Below are positions 1 through 8,173 of a stretch of 64,000 nt of DNA, one piece after another. The DNA comes from Segatella hominis. GTDB lineage: Bacteria > Bacteroidota > Bacteroidia > Bacteroidales > Bacteroidaceae. How positions within the stretch are numbered: position 1 is the stretch's first letter; each line of letters starts with the position of its first letter. The translations under genes and the position numbers were made by a program. Where the stretch lies: NCBI RefSeq assembly GCF_004535825.1, contig NZ_SGVY01000008.1:55027-119026 (forward strand), written 5' to 3'. A model generated the notes under the pieces. It worked only from the letters and a program-made list of their open reading frames with translations. It was not told where the DNA came from and did not search any database.

Positions 1-320
1 GCAAAAAATACGGAATGGATTGTTGTCATGAGACGCAGGGAGTAGTGCTGATAGACGAAGTGGATTTGCATCTGCATCCTGAATTACAATTGGTAGTTTT
101 GCAATCCCTTCATCGAACTTTCCCTAAAATTCAGTTCATAGTTTCTTCTCATGCTCCAATGGTGTTGTCGAGTGTAGAGACTAATGATGATAATGAAGTG
201 GTTCATCTGCAATATCAGAATGGTAATTATACAGCTGAGCCAATTGTGACTTATGGTATGGATGCCTCTACGATTCTAGAGACTTATATGGGCAAACGCT
301 CCCGTCTATTATCCTTTTAA
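1..320 (+). pseudogene. C-terminal part of an AAA/ABC-type ATPase, cut by the window edge and probably truncated at its 3' end
   Basis: The reading frame is open from the first bases, so the 5' part lies outside the window; the ATG at 15 is internal. The visible 100 residues contain a Walker B block (VVLIDEVDLHLHPELQ) and a following ...IVSSHAPMVLSS segment, the switch-histidine region of SMC/OLD-like AAA_21 ATPases. Such ATPases often serve in defence or DNA repair, but no partner gene is visible. The protein stops at ...ETYMGKRSRLLSF, where relatives usually continue for some tens of residues, and an IS1380 remnant starts 70 bp downstream. The tail may therefore have been lost. The ATPase class is clear; the exact family is not. 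Confidence 0.6.
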
Positions 321-389
321 TGGCATTGTCGTTTATTTTCTTAAGAAGAAATTGGCAACGCTGAGCAAGAAAGGAGCGTAAGATTTTTT

Positions 390-722
390 TTATATTTCAA
401 CAGTTTTCCATCCAGTTAAGGCAAACATGGAATCGTAGAAGGAAGAGCATCTGTTGGCACGAATATAAAAATGCCTGCAATGAGCCTCTACCATATCTAC
501 GATTTCCTCCGAGCATGAGCCGCAATCCATACGAGCACGAGAAATATGTATTTCCGAAGCCTCCAACCGATTGAAGGTTTTTTCTAAAGTCTCTTTTTGG
601 TTGAAGCGCACGTTTGTGTTGCCGTCTCTATTTTCAATACCAACAATCATGTCGTTAATGACAGCTACACCTGGACTATAGCCCAAGAACTTCTTGTTGC
701 TCAGGTGCTTATAAAATAAATT
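390..722 (-). pseudogene. IS1380-family transposase remnant, middle segment only
   Basis: Read on the minus strand, the frame gives KKFLGYSPGVAVIND, then IENRDGNTNVRF, ARMDCGSCSEEIV and HCRHFYIRANRCSS. These are typical of the catalytic core of Bacteroidota IS1380 transposases (DDE type). It covers about 105 residues, lacks the first ~160 and stops at GWKTVEI, long before the normal C-terminus. No transposase activity is possible. Just upstream of the homology (742 to 723 on the minus strand) lies a 20-bp sequence that is perfectly inverted at 2769-2788, next to the other remnant. Confidence 0.8.
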
Positions 723-742
723 ATAGTGTTGCGGAATTAAGG
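723..742. repeat. 20-bp inverted repeat, left copy
   Basis: The sequence atagtgttgcggaattaagg is the exact reverse complement of 2769-2788. On the outer side of each copy a looser similarity continues for about 40 bp (AT-rich, then gagcaacaaRaagtt); on the inner side it stops. That polarity fits an IS terminus or leader shared by the two remnants. Confidence 0.7.
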
Positions 743-761
743 TATAACTTGTCTCATAAAA

Positions 762-1862
762 TTAGTTCGTTTTATTTATCCATGAAGTTATCAAATTAAC
801 CACCTGACTTACTTTTTCCAATTCGCGAGAATTTCTACCATTATGCTTAAATGAATAAATCGTTTGATATGGAGAGTAAACTGGATATTTACAAAAGGAA
901 TGAGTTGTATTAATTATTGCTGCATAAAACGGCTTTTTTTCCTTATACATAGTTTTCTCCAATGTAGTAATGTCTCTCAATGCATAAGTTGTTTCATCTC
1001 TTTTACAAACAATATATAGCACAGGGCATTTTATCTTTTTGTAAAACTCAACAGGATTGAATTTTAACATAGCTAAATCATGTTTATTGTGTAATCCCCA
1101 CTGAGCTTTGACATAATACTCTAAGATTTCTAATTTTTTCCTTTTTTTATTTGCAAAAATTGAGTTAGTCAAGACCGCTTTAAGATAGCCATCATAATCC
1201 AAAGAATCCAAAGACAATTTCTCTTGGGCATAATGAGACAATGATGACAGTTCCTTCTCACTCAGCTCAAAGAGTTGTTTCAACAATTCAAACTTACCAG
1301 GTGACAAAAATGCATTTTGACTATAAACAAATTCAGTTCCTCTCATTAAAGAGGAAGCAATTTCTACCAAAAAATCAGGTTTGGTGGAACAACTCGCTAC
1401 CAAAGCTGCCATCGCTCCCTCGCTATGTCCAATAAAGCCAATTTTATATTTTCGAAATTCATTATGGGATTTCAAAAATCGAAAGGCGATTACAGCATCC
1501 GACGCTACATCATAAAAGGAACAATTTGTCTTGACTGTATCTTGTACATAGCAAGACACCTTTGATTCATCTGTAGGCTTTAGCAACTCCTCCCGATTGT
1601 CAAATACAAACAAAGAAAAGCCACGTTCAACCAAAAGGCGTGTAAAAAACTCATAATCTTGCCATTTTCTTTGAGAAGATGGTACAACTACAAACAAGAA
1701 CTTCTTTTGCAAGAATTCCTTAGAAGATGATGTTATAAAATAACCATTAAGCCTTGTATGGTTCGACATGGGGATACGAAAACTAACGGTATCACAAGTT
1801 AAGCCGAAACAAGCCAGAGGTATCATTAAAATAAAAAGACATATCAGGAATTTATTCTTCAT
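762..1862 (-). CDS. Exported alpha/beta-hydrolase with intact catalytic triad
   Basis: The protein is 366 residues from the ATG at 1862. An ATG 12 bp upstream (1874) is in frame, but the start at MKNKFLICLF gives the better signal peptide (hydrophobic to about residue 24). Counted from the upstream ATG, the nucleophile elbow is GHSEG with Ser151. Asp293 lies in the strand CPVLYIVCKRD and His325 in NTTHSF, which makes a complete Ser-Asp-His triad. It is most like secreted acyl-hydrolase/peptidase-type enzymes (dienelactone hydrolase-like), but the substrate is not predictable. Its start overlaps the end of the upstream gene by 11 bp, so the two are co-transcribed and translationally coupled. 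Base composition looks more AT-rich than in the housekeeping genes, in keeping with a transferred cassette. Confidence 0.75.
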   Translation of the reverse strand: MKNKFLICLFILMIPLACFGLTCDTVSFRIPMSNHTRLNGYFITSSSKEFLQKKFLFVVVPSSQRKWQDYEFFTRLLVERGFSLFVFDNREELLKPTDESKVSCYVQDTVKTNCSFYDVASDAVIAFRFLKSHNEFRKYKIGFIGHSEGAMAALVASCSTKPDFLVEIASSLMRGTEFVYSQNAFLSPGKFELLKQLFELSEKELSSLSHYAQEKLSLDSLDYDGYLKAVLTNSIFANKKRKKLEILEYYVKAQWGLHNKHDLAMLKFNPVEFYKKIKCPVLYIVCKRDETTYALRDITTLEKTMYKEKKPFYAAIINTTHSFCKYPVYSPYQTIYSFKHNGRNSRELEKVSQVVNLITSWINKTN

Positions 1863-2679
1863 ATACATTATCATAAAATTTTAGTATTTTGTTAATCAAG
1901 AAATCAAATACGCCAACTTTTTGTTCATCAACAGAATATTGCATCGGTCCCAATGTTTCATATAAAATGTCTGTTTGGTTCAACTGACATTGTAAAAACT
2001 CTTGATGACTAAGAAAATCCCACGACAAATCCTGATTGGTATAAATTGCATAAATAGGACATTTCATTTGCTGCAAAATTTGTCCAGAGTCAAAACGAGC
2101 AAAGGACCTCGCTAATGAATTTGTAAAAAACAAGAACTCAGCTTTTGTAAGATATTTACCCTTTTTAGGTTTCTTTTCAAACTTACCTTTTTGAATTATT
2201 TGAAAAACATTCCGTAAATAGTCAGTTTTGTCAACATCAACAACTTGGTGGTTTTCTCGTTTTATATTTTCCGCTAAAGAAACCTTATTATACAAATAGT
2301 CGGATCCATTTAAAAATACCCCAGATAATGCTAACAGCATTATTACATTTTTATTTGATACAGCTTCTTTCATAGCTATATACGTACATTCTTCTACAGG
2401 AAATAAAACCAAATTCTTATTTCTAGTGGATATTTGGCTTGTCAAATATAAATGCAAAGAATCAGTAAGATTCTCCAAGCATGTATTCTGATTATTGAGA
2501 TGCAGTTGAAAATGATGCGTCTCAATTCCATGACTTACCAAACAAGAATCAAACCTGTTTATCACATTTTTTTTTGCAGTCTGACTAGAATAAAGCCAAA
2601 TTACTTGTGGAAATTCTACTGCATACAAGTACCTTCCCCATAAAATAGCCAGCAATATTAAACCAATAACCTTCCTCAT
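1852..2679 (-). CDS. Exported alpha/beta-hydrolase-like protein without catalytic residues
   Basis: The protein is 275 residues with an N-terminal hydrophobic segment (residues 4-20) that fits a signal peptide. It appears paralogous to the next gene: CPIYAIYTNQD (Asp217) matches CPVLYIVCKRD there, and LALSGVFLNGSDYLYNK matches the same region of the partner. Where the partner has FIGHSEGAMA this protein has LFPVEECTYI, so the serine elbow is gone. The expected histidine region reads TLGPMQYS. It therefore looks like a pseudo-enzyme, possibly a partner or regulator of the active hydrolase. No named family is recognised with confidence. Confidence 0.65.
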   Translation of the reverse strand: MRKVIGLILLAILWGRYLYAVEFPQVIWLYSSQTAKKNVINRFDSCLVSHGIETHHFQLHLNNQNTCLENLTDSLHLYLTSQISTRNKNLVLFPVEECTYIAMKEAVSNKNVIMLLALSGVFLNGSDYLYNKVSLAENIKRENHQVVDVDKTDYLRNVFQIIQKGKFEKKPKKGKYLTKAEFLFFTNSLARSFARFDSGQILQQMKCPIYAIYTNQDLSWDFLSHQEFLQCQLNQTDILYETLGPMQYSVDEQKVGVFDFLINKILKFYDNVYEE

Positions 2680-2704
2680 AATACATTCTATTTGTATACA
2701 TTAT

Positions 2705-2733
2705 CTTGTGGTACAAAAGAATTGTACCACAAG
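2705..2733. promoter_or_regulatory. Perfect 12-bp palindrome upstream of the hydrolase pair
   Basis: The arms cttgtggtacaa and ttgtaccacaag are separated by aagaa, about 26 bp upstream of the start codon at 2679 on the minus strand. It could be an operator or an RNA hairpin in the leader of the hydrolase operon. There is no T-run after it on the minus strand, so a terminator is less likely. Confidence 0.4.
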
Positions 2734-2768
2734 AATATACCTTATTTCAAATTTTTATTCAAATATTC

Positions 2769-2788
2769 CCTTAATTCCGCAACACTAT
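2769..2788. repeat. 20-bp inverted repeat, right copy
   Basis: The sequence ccttaattccgcaacactat is the exact reverse complement of 723-742. It lies 116 bp upstream of the right transposase remnant and is probably part of that element's left end. Confidence 0.7.
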
Positions 2789-2904
2789 TATAAATTAAAC
2801 TTTTTAAGTTCTTGAGCAACAAAAAGTTGCCCAGGATTTTGCCATGTCGAAGAATTCACTTATCTTAGTGTTGCAAAAATAAACAAGCAAAACTCTGATA
2901 TGGC

Positions 2905-3400
2905 ATGGCAAAGATACAAATTAAATCTGAGAAACTCACTCCTTTCGGAGGAATATTTTCAATCATGGAACAATTTGACTCCACATTGTCTTCTGTAATC
3001 GACTCATCCCTCGGTCTAAGGTATAGATCGTTCGGTTATCAGTACAGTGAAATTATCCGTTCTCTCATGAGTATCTACTTCTGTGGTGGATCATGTATTG
3101 AGGATGTCACTACTCATTTGATGAACTATCTCACACTTCATCCGACTCTTCGCACTTGTAGCTCTGACACTATCCTCAGAGCGATAAAGGAGCTGACGCA
3201 AGAAAACATCTCACACACATCAGATACGGGTAAGAACTACAATTTCAATACGGTTGACACTCTCAATACTTTACTGCTCAATTGTATGTTTGCATCTGGC
3301 CAACTGAAAGAGGGCGAGATGTATGATGTTGATTTCGACCATCAGTTCATAGAGACTGAGAAGTATGATGCAAGGCCTACTTGCGTATTTGAGGGATATA
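2905..3400 (+). pseudogene. IS1380-family transposase remnant, N-terminal segment
   Basis: The frame starts MAKIQIKSEKLTPFGGIF and continues through YGYQYSEI-type, CGGSCIEDVTTHL and DVDFDHQFIETEKYDA blocks, all typical of Bacteroidota IS1380 transposases. Similarity ends near KYDA (about 3376). The frame then runs into the rho-independent terminator of the next gene, so the last ~55 codons of the open frame are not transposase. About 155 of the expected ~430 residues remain. The segment that should follow is the one found inverted at 390-722. Confidence 0.8.
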
Positions 3401-3437
3401 AAAAAAGGATGAACTGCATCTCAGTTCATCCTTTTTT
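3401..3437 (-). terminator. Rho-independent terminator of the TPR gene / TonB operon
   Basis: A perfect 16-bp stem (aaaaaaggatgaactg, loop catct, then its complement) is flanked by A and T runs, which makes it usable in both directions. It lies 19 bp beyond the stop of the TPR gene. The transposase remnant ends exactly at its outer edge. Confidence 0.85.
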
Positions 3438-3455
3438 ATATGTATTGTTTTATTT

Positions 3456-4889
3456 TTATTCAGCAGCTTTCAGACCCTTCTCCATGGCATCCTTAGCATA
3501 CTTGTTGTCTGGTTCCAATTTTAAGAGTTTCTCCCAATATGGCTTAGCGAGATTAAAGTCCTGCTTGTCATAGTTGTAGATGAAGCCCATGTATTGATAA
3601 GCCTGCTTCAAGTAGCCGATTTCGTCTGCATCACACTGCTTAGCCTCAAGTTCTGTAATTACTTCCTGGTAAGCAGGAATCGCTTTGTCGTCCATCTCGT
3701 TCTGGAAAGCAGTATTACCCTCCTGTAACTTAGCAAATGCCTTCAGTGTAGGATACTTCTCTGCCAACTTAGCATACACGTCGATAGCCTTGTTGATATT
3801 CTCAACCTTCTTAGCAGCATCCTTGTTTTCTGCAGCCTTCTTAGCCTTGTTGATATAAATCTCAGCAAGCTTCATGAAGTCTGTTGGAGCAGCATCAGGA
3901 TTCTTATCCATGTATTGCTGGTTGTATTCCAAAGCCTTGTCCTCATCACCCATTTCCTTGTATGCCTCAGAGATATACAATAATGGTTTTGGATCTTCAG
4001 CCTTCATCTCCAATGCCTTCTGGTACTGAGCGATAGCTTCGTTGTATTTCTTGTTACCAGCCAACGCCAAACCATAGTAGCTGATGATGCTTGAATTCTT
4101 CTTGATAGAGTCTGTATTCATAACGATGTTTGAGTGCTCAAGAGCTACATCATACTTTCTCAAATCAACAGCAGCGCGCATAGCCAAAACCTGCATAGCA
4201 GCATCCTTAGGGAATTTCTGAATACCAGCCTGGCAGAGGTTCAAACTTTCCTCTTTCTTATCGAGGACATATGCTGTGAATGCATACTCATAGTAGAGGT
4301 ACTCTTCCAATGTAGATGGCTTTGCCTTAGAGAAATAGTCGTATGCCTTCTCGTAGTTACCTGCGCTGAAGAAATTGTGACCAGCTTCTGCCTCAATAGG
4401 GTAGTCTGGGTTGATTTCTCTCAGTTTGTTCAAAGCTTCTGCACTGGCAGCTGGGTCAATCTTACGATATACGTTAGAATAGCTAATGTATCCCTGAGGA
4501 TTCTTAGGATCCATTGTCATACACTGGTTGTACCAGGTAGCAGCTTCACCACCGTTATCCTGCATAGCGTAGATATCACCCTTCAAGATATATGCATCAC
4601 CATAGTTCTTGAATTTTGCAATGACTGCGTCAGCAACCAAGTTAGCCTTATCATAGTCCTTGTGCATAGCAAGGATATTACCCAATGCGATCAATGCCTT
4701 AGGATCTTTCTTGAACTCTTTCTGATACTCTTTAATCTCCTTTTCAAATTCTTTAGTAGCAGAGTTACCAGACTTCAATGTTGTCTCGATAGGCTTCAGC
4801 ATGTCCTTGTAATTAACCTCCTGAGCCATTGCTGGAGCTGATAATCCCATTATCAGTGCTCCTGCTATTAAATATTTAATTGCTTTCAT
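3456..4889 (-). CDS. Periplasmic tetratricopeptide-repeat protein
   Basis: The protein has 477 residues. A signal peptide (MKAIKYLIAGALIMGLSAPA, cleavage near AMAQ) is followed by consecutive helical repeats with TPR spacing. Examples are DAYILKGDIYAMQDNGGEAATWYNQCMTMDP-type units and NEAIAQYQKALEMKAEDPKPLL near the middle. The C-terminus carries more TPR-like units. TPRs mediate protein-protein contacts; no catalytic motif is seen. It is the last gene of the exbB-exbD-exbD-tonB-PstS-like run, so a role in the envelope with that system is likely but inferred. Confidence 0.8.
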   Translation of the reverse strand: MKAIKYLIAGALIMGLSAPAMAQEVNYKDMLKPIETTLKSGNSATKEFEKEIKEYQKEFKKDPKALIALGNILAMHKDYDKANLVADAVIAKFKNYGDAYILKGDIYAMQDNGGEAATWYNQCMTMDPKNPQGYISYSNVYRKIDPAASAEALNKLREINPDYPIEAEAGHNFFSAGNYEKAYDYFSKAKPSTLEEYLYYEYAFTAYVLDKKEESLNLCQAGIQKFPKDAAMQVLAMRAAVDLRKYDVALEHSNIVMNTDSIKKNSSIISYYGLALAGNKKYNEAIAQYQKALEMKAEDPKPLLYISEAYKEMGDEDKALEYNQQYMDKNPDAAPTDFMKLAEIYINKAKKAAENKDAAKKVENINKAIDVYAKLAEKYPTLKAFAKLQEGNTAFQNEMDDKAIPAYQEVITELEAKQCDADEIGYLKQAYQYMGFIYNYDKQDFNLAKPYWEKLLKLEPDNKYAKDAMEKGLKAAE

Positions 4890-4988
4890 AATTCTAAACT
4901 TTAATTCTGTCCTTATTTTATGTAGTTGACGTTTACCTGTCGCTTTCGTTTATTCAATCTTATTTATTTTAACGCCTCTACACGATTT

Positions 4989-5951
4989 TTAGTTTTTTAT
5001 GTTTACTTTCTTATAGGTGATATCTCCTCTATAAGGCAGTAATCCTGTTTTGAATACTATGAGTTGTCCACGAGGGTTGGTTATATAATTGGCGAAGCTC
5101 CATGGCAAAGCCTTATGAGGATCGACAACTATAGCATATAGTGTTCTAACGAATGGATATCTTCCATCGAGCAAGTATGCCTGATAAGGTTGCCAACTGT
5201 TGCTTGGTGTGGCTTTATCCTTTACAGAAACTCGCATTACATGAATATTCTTTTTGAATGTGGTATTTGTAGAATCTCTTCTGTCGTTTAACCAGTTAGA
5301 TCCAATAACACCGATAGCATTTGGATTTTTATCAACAAAATCAATGACCTGCTTACTGGTTTGAGCAGCCATGATTTTAGCACCAAATTTTTCTCCATGG
5401 AGAACAGAGTCAACAACATAGTTGGTAGTAGCAGAACGAGTATTATCGAAAACTACTTCTATGTCTCCTCTCTTAGAACCAGGGACTACGTCACTCCATT
5501 TATTAGCCTTACCTGTCAATATGCGCTTAATATCATTTACGGTAATACAAGTATCATTATTGTTCTTGTTTACAATAAATGCCAAACCATCATAACCGAT
5601 AGGGAAGACGGAAGGAATAACATTACTTTTAGATTTGAGATAAGCGATTTCACTATCTTTCAGCGCTCTTGTAGTGAACAAGAGAGTGGTTTTGAAATCC
5701 TTTATCATTTGGAGTCCTGTAACCTCATCAGAATAGAGGGGTTTAAGGTGAGCCTTAGGATATTCAAACTCAAACTGGCTTCTTTCTTCTTCGATGATAG
5801 GACTTAAACTTTCGTCAGCTACAAACTGGATTGTACCTGAAGTTGGTGTATCTGTTCTGCCATCTTTGGCTTTCTTCTGGCCACAAGAGCCGAAGAAAGC
5901 CAAAGACAACATAATAGTTAATCCTATAAAAATATAAGATGTTTTTTTCAT
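4989..5951 (-). CDS. PstS-like phosphate-binding-family lipoprotein
   Basis: An open frame reaches 5993, overlapping the end of tonB. The start at 5951 (MKKTSYIFIGLTIMLSL) is preferred because it leads straight into a lipoprotein signal ending FFGSC. The mature part looks like a PBP-like (phosphate ABC transporter substrate-binding) domain: TIQFVADESLSPII near the start, then FPIGYDGLAFIVN, DIKRILTGKANKW and GVIGSNWLNDRR. No Pst permease or ATPase genes are nearby; it sits directly after tonB and before a TPR gene. The transport partner is therefore unclear and a Ton-linked role is possible. Confidence 0.75.
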   Translation of the reverse strand: MKKTSYIFIGLTIMLSLAFFGSCGQKKAKDGRTDTPTSGTIQFVADESLSPIIEEERSQFEFEYPKAHLKPLYSDEVTGLQMIKDFKTTLLFTTRALKDSEIAYLKSKSNVIPSVFPIGYDGLAFIVNKNNNDTCITVNDIKRILTGKANKWSDVVPGSKRGDIEVVFDNTRSATTNYVVDSVLHGEKFGAKIMAAQTSKQVIDFVDKNPNAIGVIGSNWLNDRRDSTNTTFKKNIHVMRVSVKDKATPSNSWQPYQAYLLDGRYPFVRTLYAIVVDPHKALPWSFANYITNPRGQLIVFKTGLLPYRGDITYKKVNIKN

Positions 5952-5973
5952 ATTCAAATTTACTGCAAATATA

Positions 5974-6822
5974 TTACTGCAATCTAAATACAACAGGTAC
6001 GGTATATTTTACACGTACAGCAGAACCGTTCTGCTTACCTGGTTTCCATCTAGGCATTGCCCTAACAACTCGCTGAGCCTCACGGTCGAGTGAAGGGTCA
6101 ACAGAACGCATAACCTTCACATCTGTGATAGAACCGTCTCTTTCAACGACGAAACCAACGATAACACGACCCTGTACGCCGTTTTCCTGAGCTACAACTG
6201 GGTATTTGATGTTGCTGCTGAGGAAGGACATCAAGGCACCCTGACCACCAGGGAATGAAGGCATCTCCTCTACAACGTCGAAGACCTTGTTGGAAACTTC
6301 AGGCTTTGGTGCTGGTGGTGGAGGTGGTGCAGCGACTGCGATATCACTTCTCACAGCCTCGACGGTACGGTCTTTCACACCTTCCTCGTCCTTTGTACCG
6401 ACAGCTACCTTAGCGTCGAGTTGATCCATCTGCTTAACCTGGTTTTCCTCTTTTACGAGTTCATCCTTCTTGATGACAGGTGCAGTAAACTTCTGAGTTT
6501 CACGAGCCACAGGAATCTCTTTTTTCATTTCAACCTTAGGCTGTACTTTCTCAGGCTTCTTCTTTTCCTTTTCAGCCTGCTTCTGGAGTTTAGCCAACTC
6601 CATAGCTTCCATATAAGCTTGCTGTTCTTCAGCTTGTTTCTGTTCGATAACTTTCCAAGCCAAGAATCCGCCTACGAGAGCTGCAGCAATGACCAAGATC
6701 AGAAGAGACTTGATGTTTCGACCGGAAGTACCCTTACGGAGCTGGTATGCACCATACTCCTTGTTCTTTCCGGCGAAAACCATATCGACCCATTTAGGAT
6801 CGTAAAGATCAATTTTTGCCAT
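5974..6822 (-). CDS. tonB: TonB energy-transducing protein
   Basis: The protein has 282 residues. A short cytoplasmic N-terminus (GKNKEYGAYQLRK, typical of Bacteroidota TonB) precedes one membrane helix (about 38-58: SLLILVIAAALVGGFLAWKV). A Glu/Lys/Pro-rich periplasmic spacer (KKKPEKVQPKVEMKKE; PPPPPAPKPE) follows, then the TonB C-terminal domain (YPVVAQENGVQGRVIVGFVV ... VKYTVPVVFRL). It passes proton-motive energy from ExbB/ExbD to outer-membrane receptors such as the SusC-type protein in this window. It lies 31 bp downstream of exbD. Confidence 0.92.
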   Translation of the reverse strand: MAKIDLYDPKWVDMVFAGKNKEYGAYQLRKGTSGRNIKSLLILVIAAALVGGFLAWKVIEQKQAEEQQAYMEAMELAKLQKQAEKEKKKPEKVQPKVEMKKEIPVARETQKFTAPVIKKDELVKEENQVKQMDQLDAKVAVGTKDEEGVKDRTVEAVRSDIAVAAPPPPPAPKPEVSNKVFDVVEEMPSFPGGQGALMSFLSSNIKYPVVAQENGVQGRVIVGFVVERDGSITDVKVMRSVDPSLDREAQRVVRAMPRWKPGKQNGSAVRVKYTVPVVFRLQ

Positions 6823-6853
6823 TTCTTTCTTGTTTTAATTGTTAGTATTCATC

Positions 6854-7498
6854 TTACATCTTCACGCCTTTTGACTTGAGAAGTTTCTCATCGTCTGGGC
6901 TAATTTTGTCGATGACATACGTACCAATGTTCAAAATCTGCATTTCATCGAGTGCGTCAACCATATTCTTATATGATGCGTTATCAGTAGGCTTGATGAC
7001 GATAGTAAGAGTCTCAATCTTGCGACCATCCAACTCACCACTCTTAATCTTGCTCAACTTCTTCTGATATACGCTATCTGGCATGGCTGGGTTCTTCTGA
7101 CGCTCAGCGTTCAAAGATCTAACAGCAATCATAATCTGTTCAACTGGACGTAACCCCTCTCCGGTAGTGTGCTCGCGCAAGACCTTACGGATACCATTGC
7201 TACCCCATGTAGTCTCCTTGATCCAGTTAGGATCATTGTACTTAGGGATACCAGCACCATAATAAATCTTGTTGTCTGCAGTTACGTAAAGAGTTACGGT
7301 ACCAGATTCCTTTGCTTCATTCTTCTTGTCCTCTGGTTGGTTGTCATCATTACTTGGCATAGTCAGCTCCATTGTCTGAGGTTTGCTCAATGATGTACAC
7401 AGCATGAAGAACGTGATAAGAAGCATGAGCATATCCACCATTGGCGTAAAGTCAACGCGGACATTCATTTTCTTTTGTTTGCTTTCTTTCTTACTCAT
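6854..7498 (-). CDS. exbD: ExbD/TolR-family biopolymer transport protein (second copy)
   Basis: The protein has 214 residues. Near the N-terminus, VDFTPMVDMLMLLITFFMLC is the ExbD transmembrane helix with the conserved Asp used in proton transfer. A periplasmic domain follows, ending in a segment with KNMVDALDEMQILNIGTYVI. It begins immediately after the stop of the other exbD (7499) and precedes tonB. Tandem exbD genes are common in Bacteroidota Ton operons and may form hetero-oligomers; that is inference here. Confidence 0.9.
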   Translation of the reverse strand: MSKKESKQKKMNVRVDFTPMVDMLMLLITFFMLCTSLSKPQTMELTMPSNDDNQPEDKKNEAKESGTVTLYVTADNKIYYGAGIPKYNDPNWIKETTWGSNGIRKVLREHTTGEGLRPVEQIMIAVRSLNAERQKNPAMPDSVYQKKLSKIKSGELDGRKIETLTIVIKPTDNASYKNMVDALDEMQILNIGTYVIDKISPDDEKLLKSKGVKM

Positions 7499-8143
7499 TT
7501 ATTCGTCCCCCTGTTGTTTTAACTGTGTAATCATATAGTAATGACTCTCGTCCATATCCTGGAGTTCGTTCATCACTCTCTTAACTGTCTTGTATGGTGT
7601 AGAAGCATCTGCCTTGAGGGCAATCTTGATTTCTTCGTTTACTGTACGAGCTGCTTGTACCCACTGCTGGAACTCACTCATACCACCATTGATACTGTCG
7701 AGAGGAATACCTTTCTTCTGGAGATACTCAGGACGCTTAGAAGCGTTCAATGAGAGGTATGTCTTCAAGTCGCCCATTGGAACACCGAATGTACCCTCAC
7801 TCTTGAATGTCTCTTGCATCTTTGGAGTCAATTCAACACCGAAGTTGCTTGTCATTGAGCTCAAAGTACTTCCCAGTTGATCAGTATTGTCAATACTCAT
7901 AAATACTTGGCCTTCGCCGGTAGGTCTACCAGCAGCGTCCTTTTCAGGACTTACCAAGATGGTCAGAACGCCGTTCTCAGGCACCTTAATCTCAGACACA
8001 GATCCTGGAGTATTTACCTTGACAGGCTCATTCTTTACGAAAGTAGAGGTGAGCATGAAGAAGGTAAGCAACAGGGTCATAACGTCTGACATAGGCGTCA
8101 TGTCGATCCAGACGTCACTCTTCTTAATTTTTACTTTACCCAT
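7499..8143 (-). CDS. exbD: ExbD/TolR-family biopolymer transport protein (first copy)
   Basis: The protein has 214 residues. The single helix region DMTPMSDVMTLLLTFFMLTS holds the conserved Asp of ExbD/TolR. The periplasmic domain ends YKTVKRVMNELQDMDESHYY, similar to the dimerisation region of ExbD. It lies 30 bp after exbB and abuts the second exbD with no gap, so the four genes form one operon. Low overall similarity to the second copy suggests distinct subunits rather than a recent duplication. Confidence 0.9.
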   Translation of the reverse strand: MGKVKIKKSDVWIDMTPMSDVMTLLLTFFMLTSTFVKNEPVKVNTPGSVSEIKVPENGVLTILVSPEKDAAGRPTGEGQVFMSIDNTDQLGSTLSSMTSNFGVELTPKMQETFKSEGTFGVPMGDLKTYLSLNASKRPEYLQKKGIPLDSINGGMSEFQQWVQAARTVNEEIKIALKADASTPYKTVKRVMNELQDMDESHYYMITQLKQQGDE

Positions 8144-8173
8144 AGCGATAAAATTTTAAAGGGTTAGCAAAAA

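Larger units (their letters stand above)
390..3400. mobile_element. Composite-transposon-like patch: two inverted IS1380 remnants around a hydrolase gene pair
   Basis: The left remnant (390-722) reads leftward and the right remnant (2905-3400) reads rightward. Both point away from the two hydrolase genes at 762-2679. Each remnant has the same 20-bp sequence on its inner side. The right copy keeps the transposase N-terminus; the left keeps the segment that should follow it. The layout suggests either two decayed flanking IS copies with cargo between them, or one element split by inversion. Neither copy can encode a working transposase, so the patch is now immobile unless helped in trans. Confidence 0.5.

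Noticed and set aside
3398-3573. C-terminal extension of the transposase frame
   Set aside because: The frame runs through a perfect terminator and into the antisense of the TPR gene; it is not transposase sequence.
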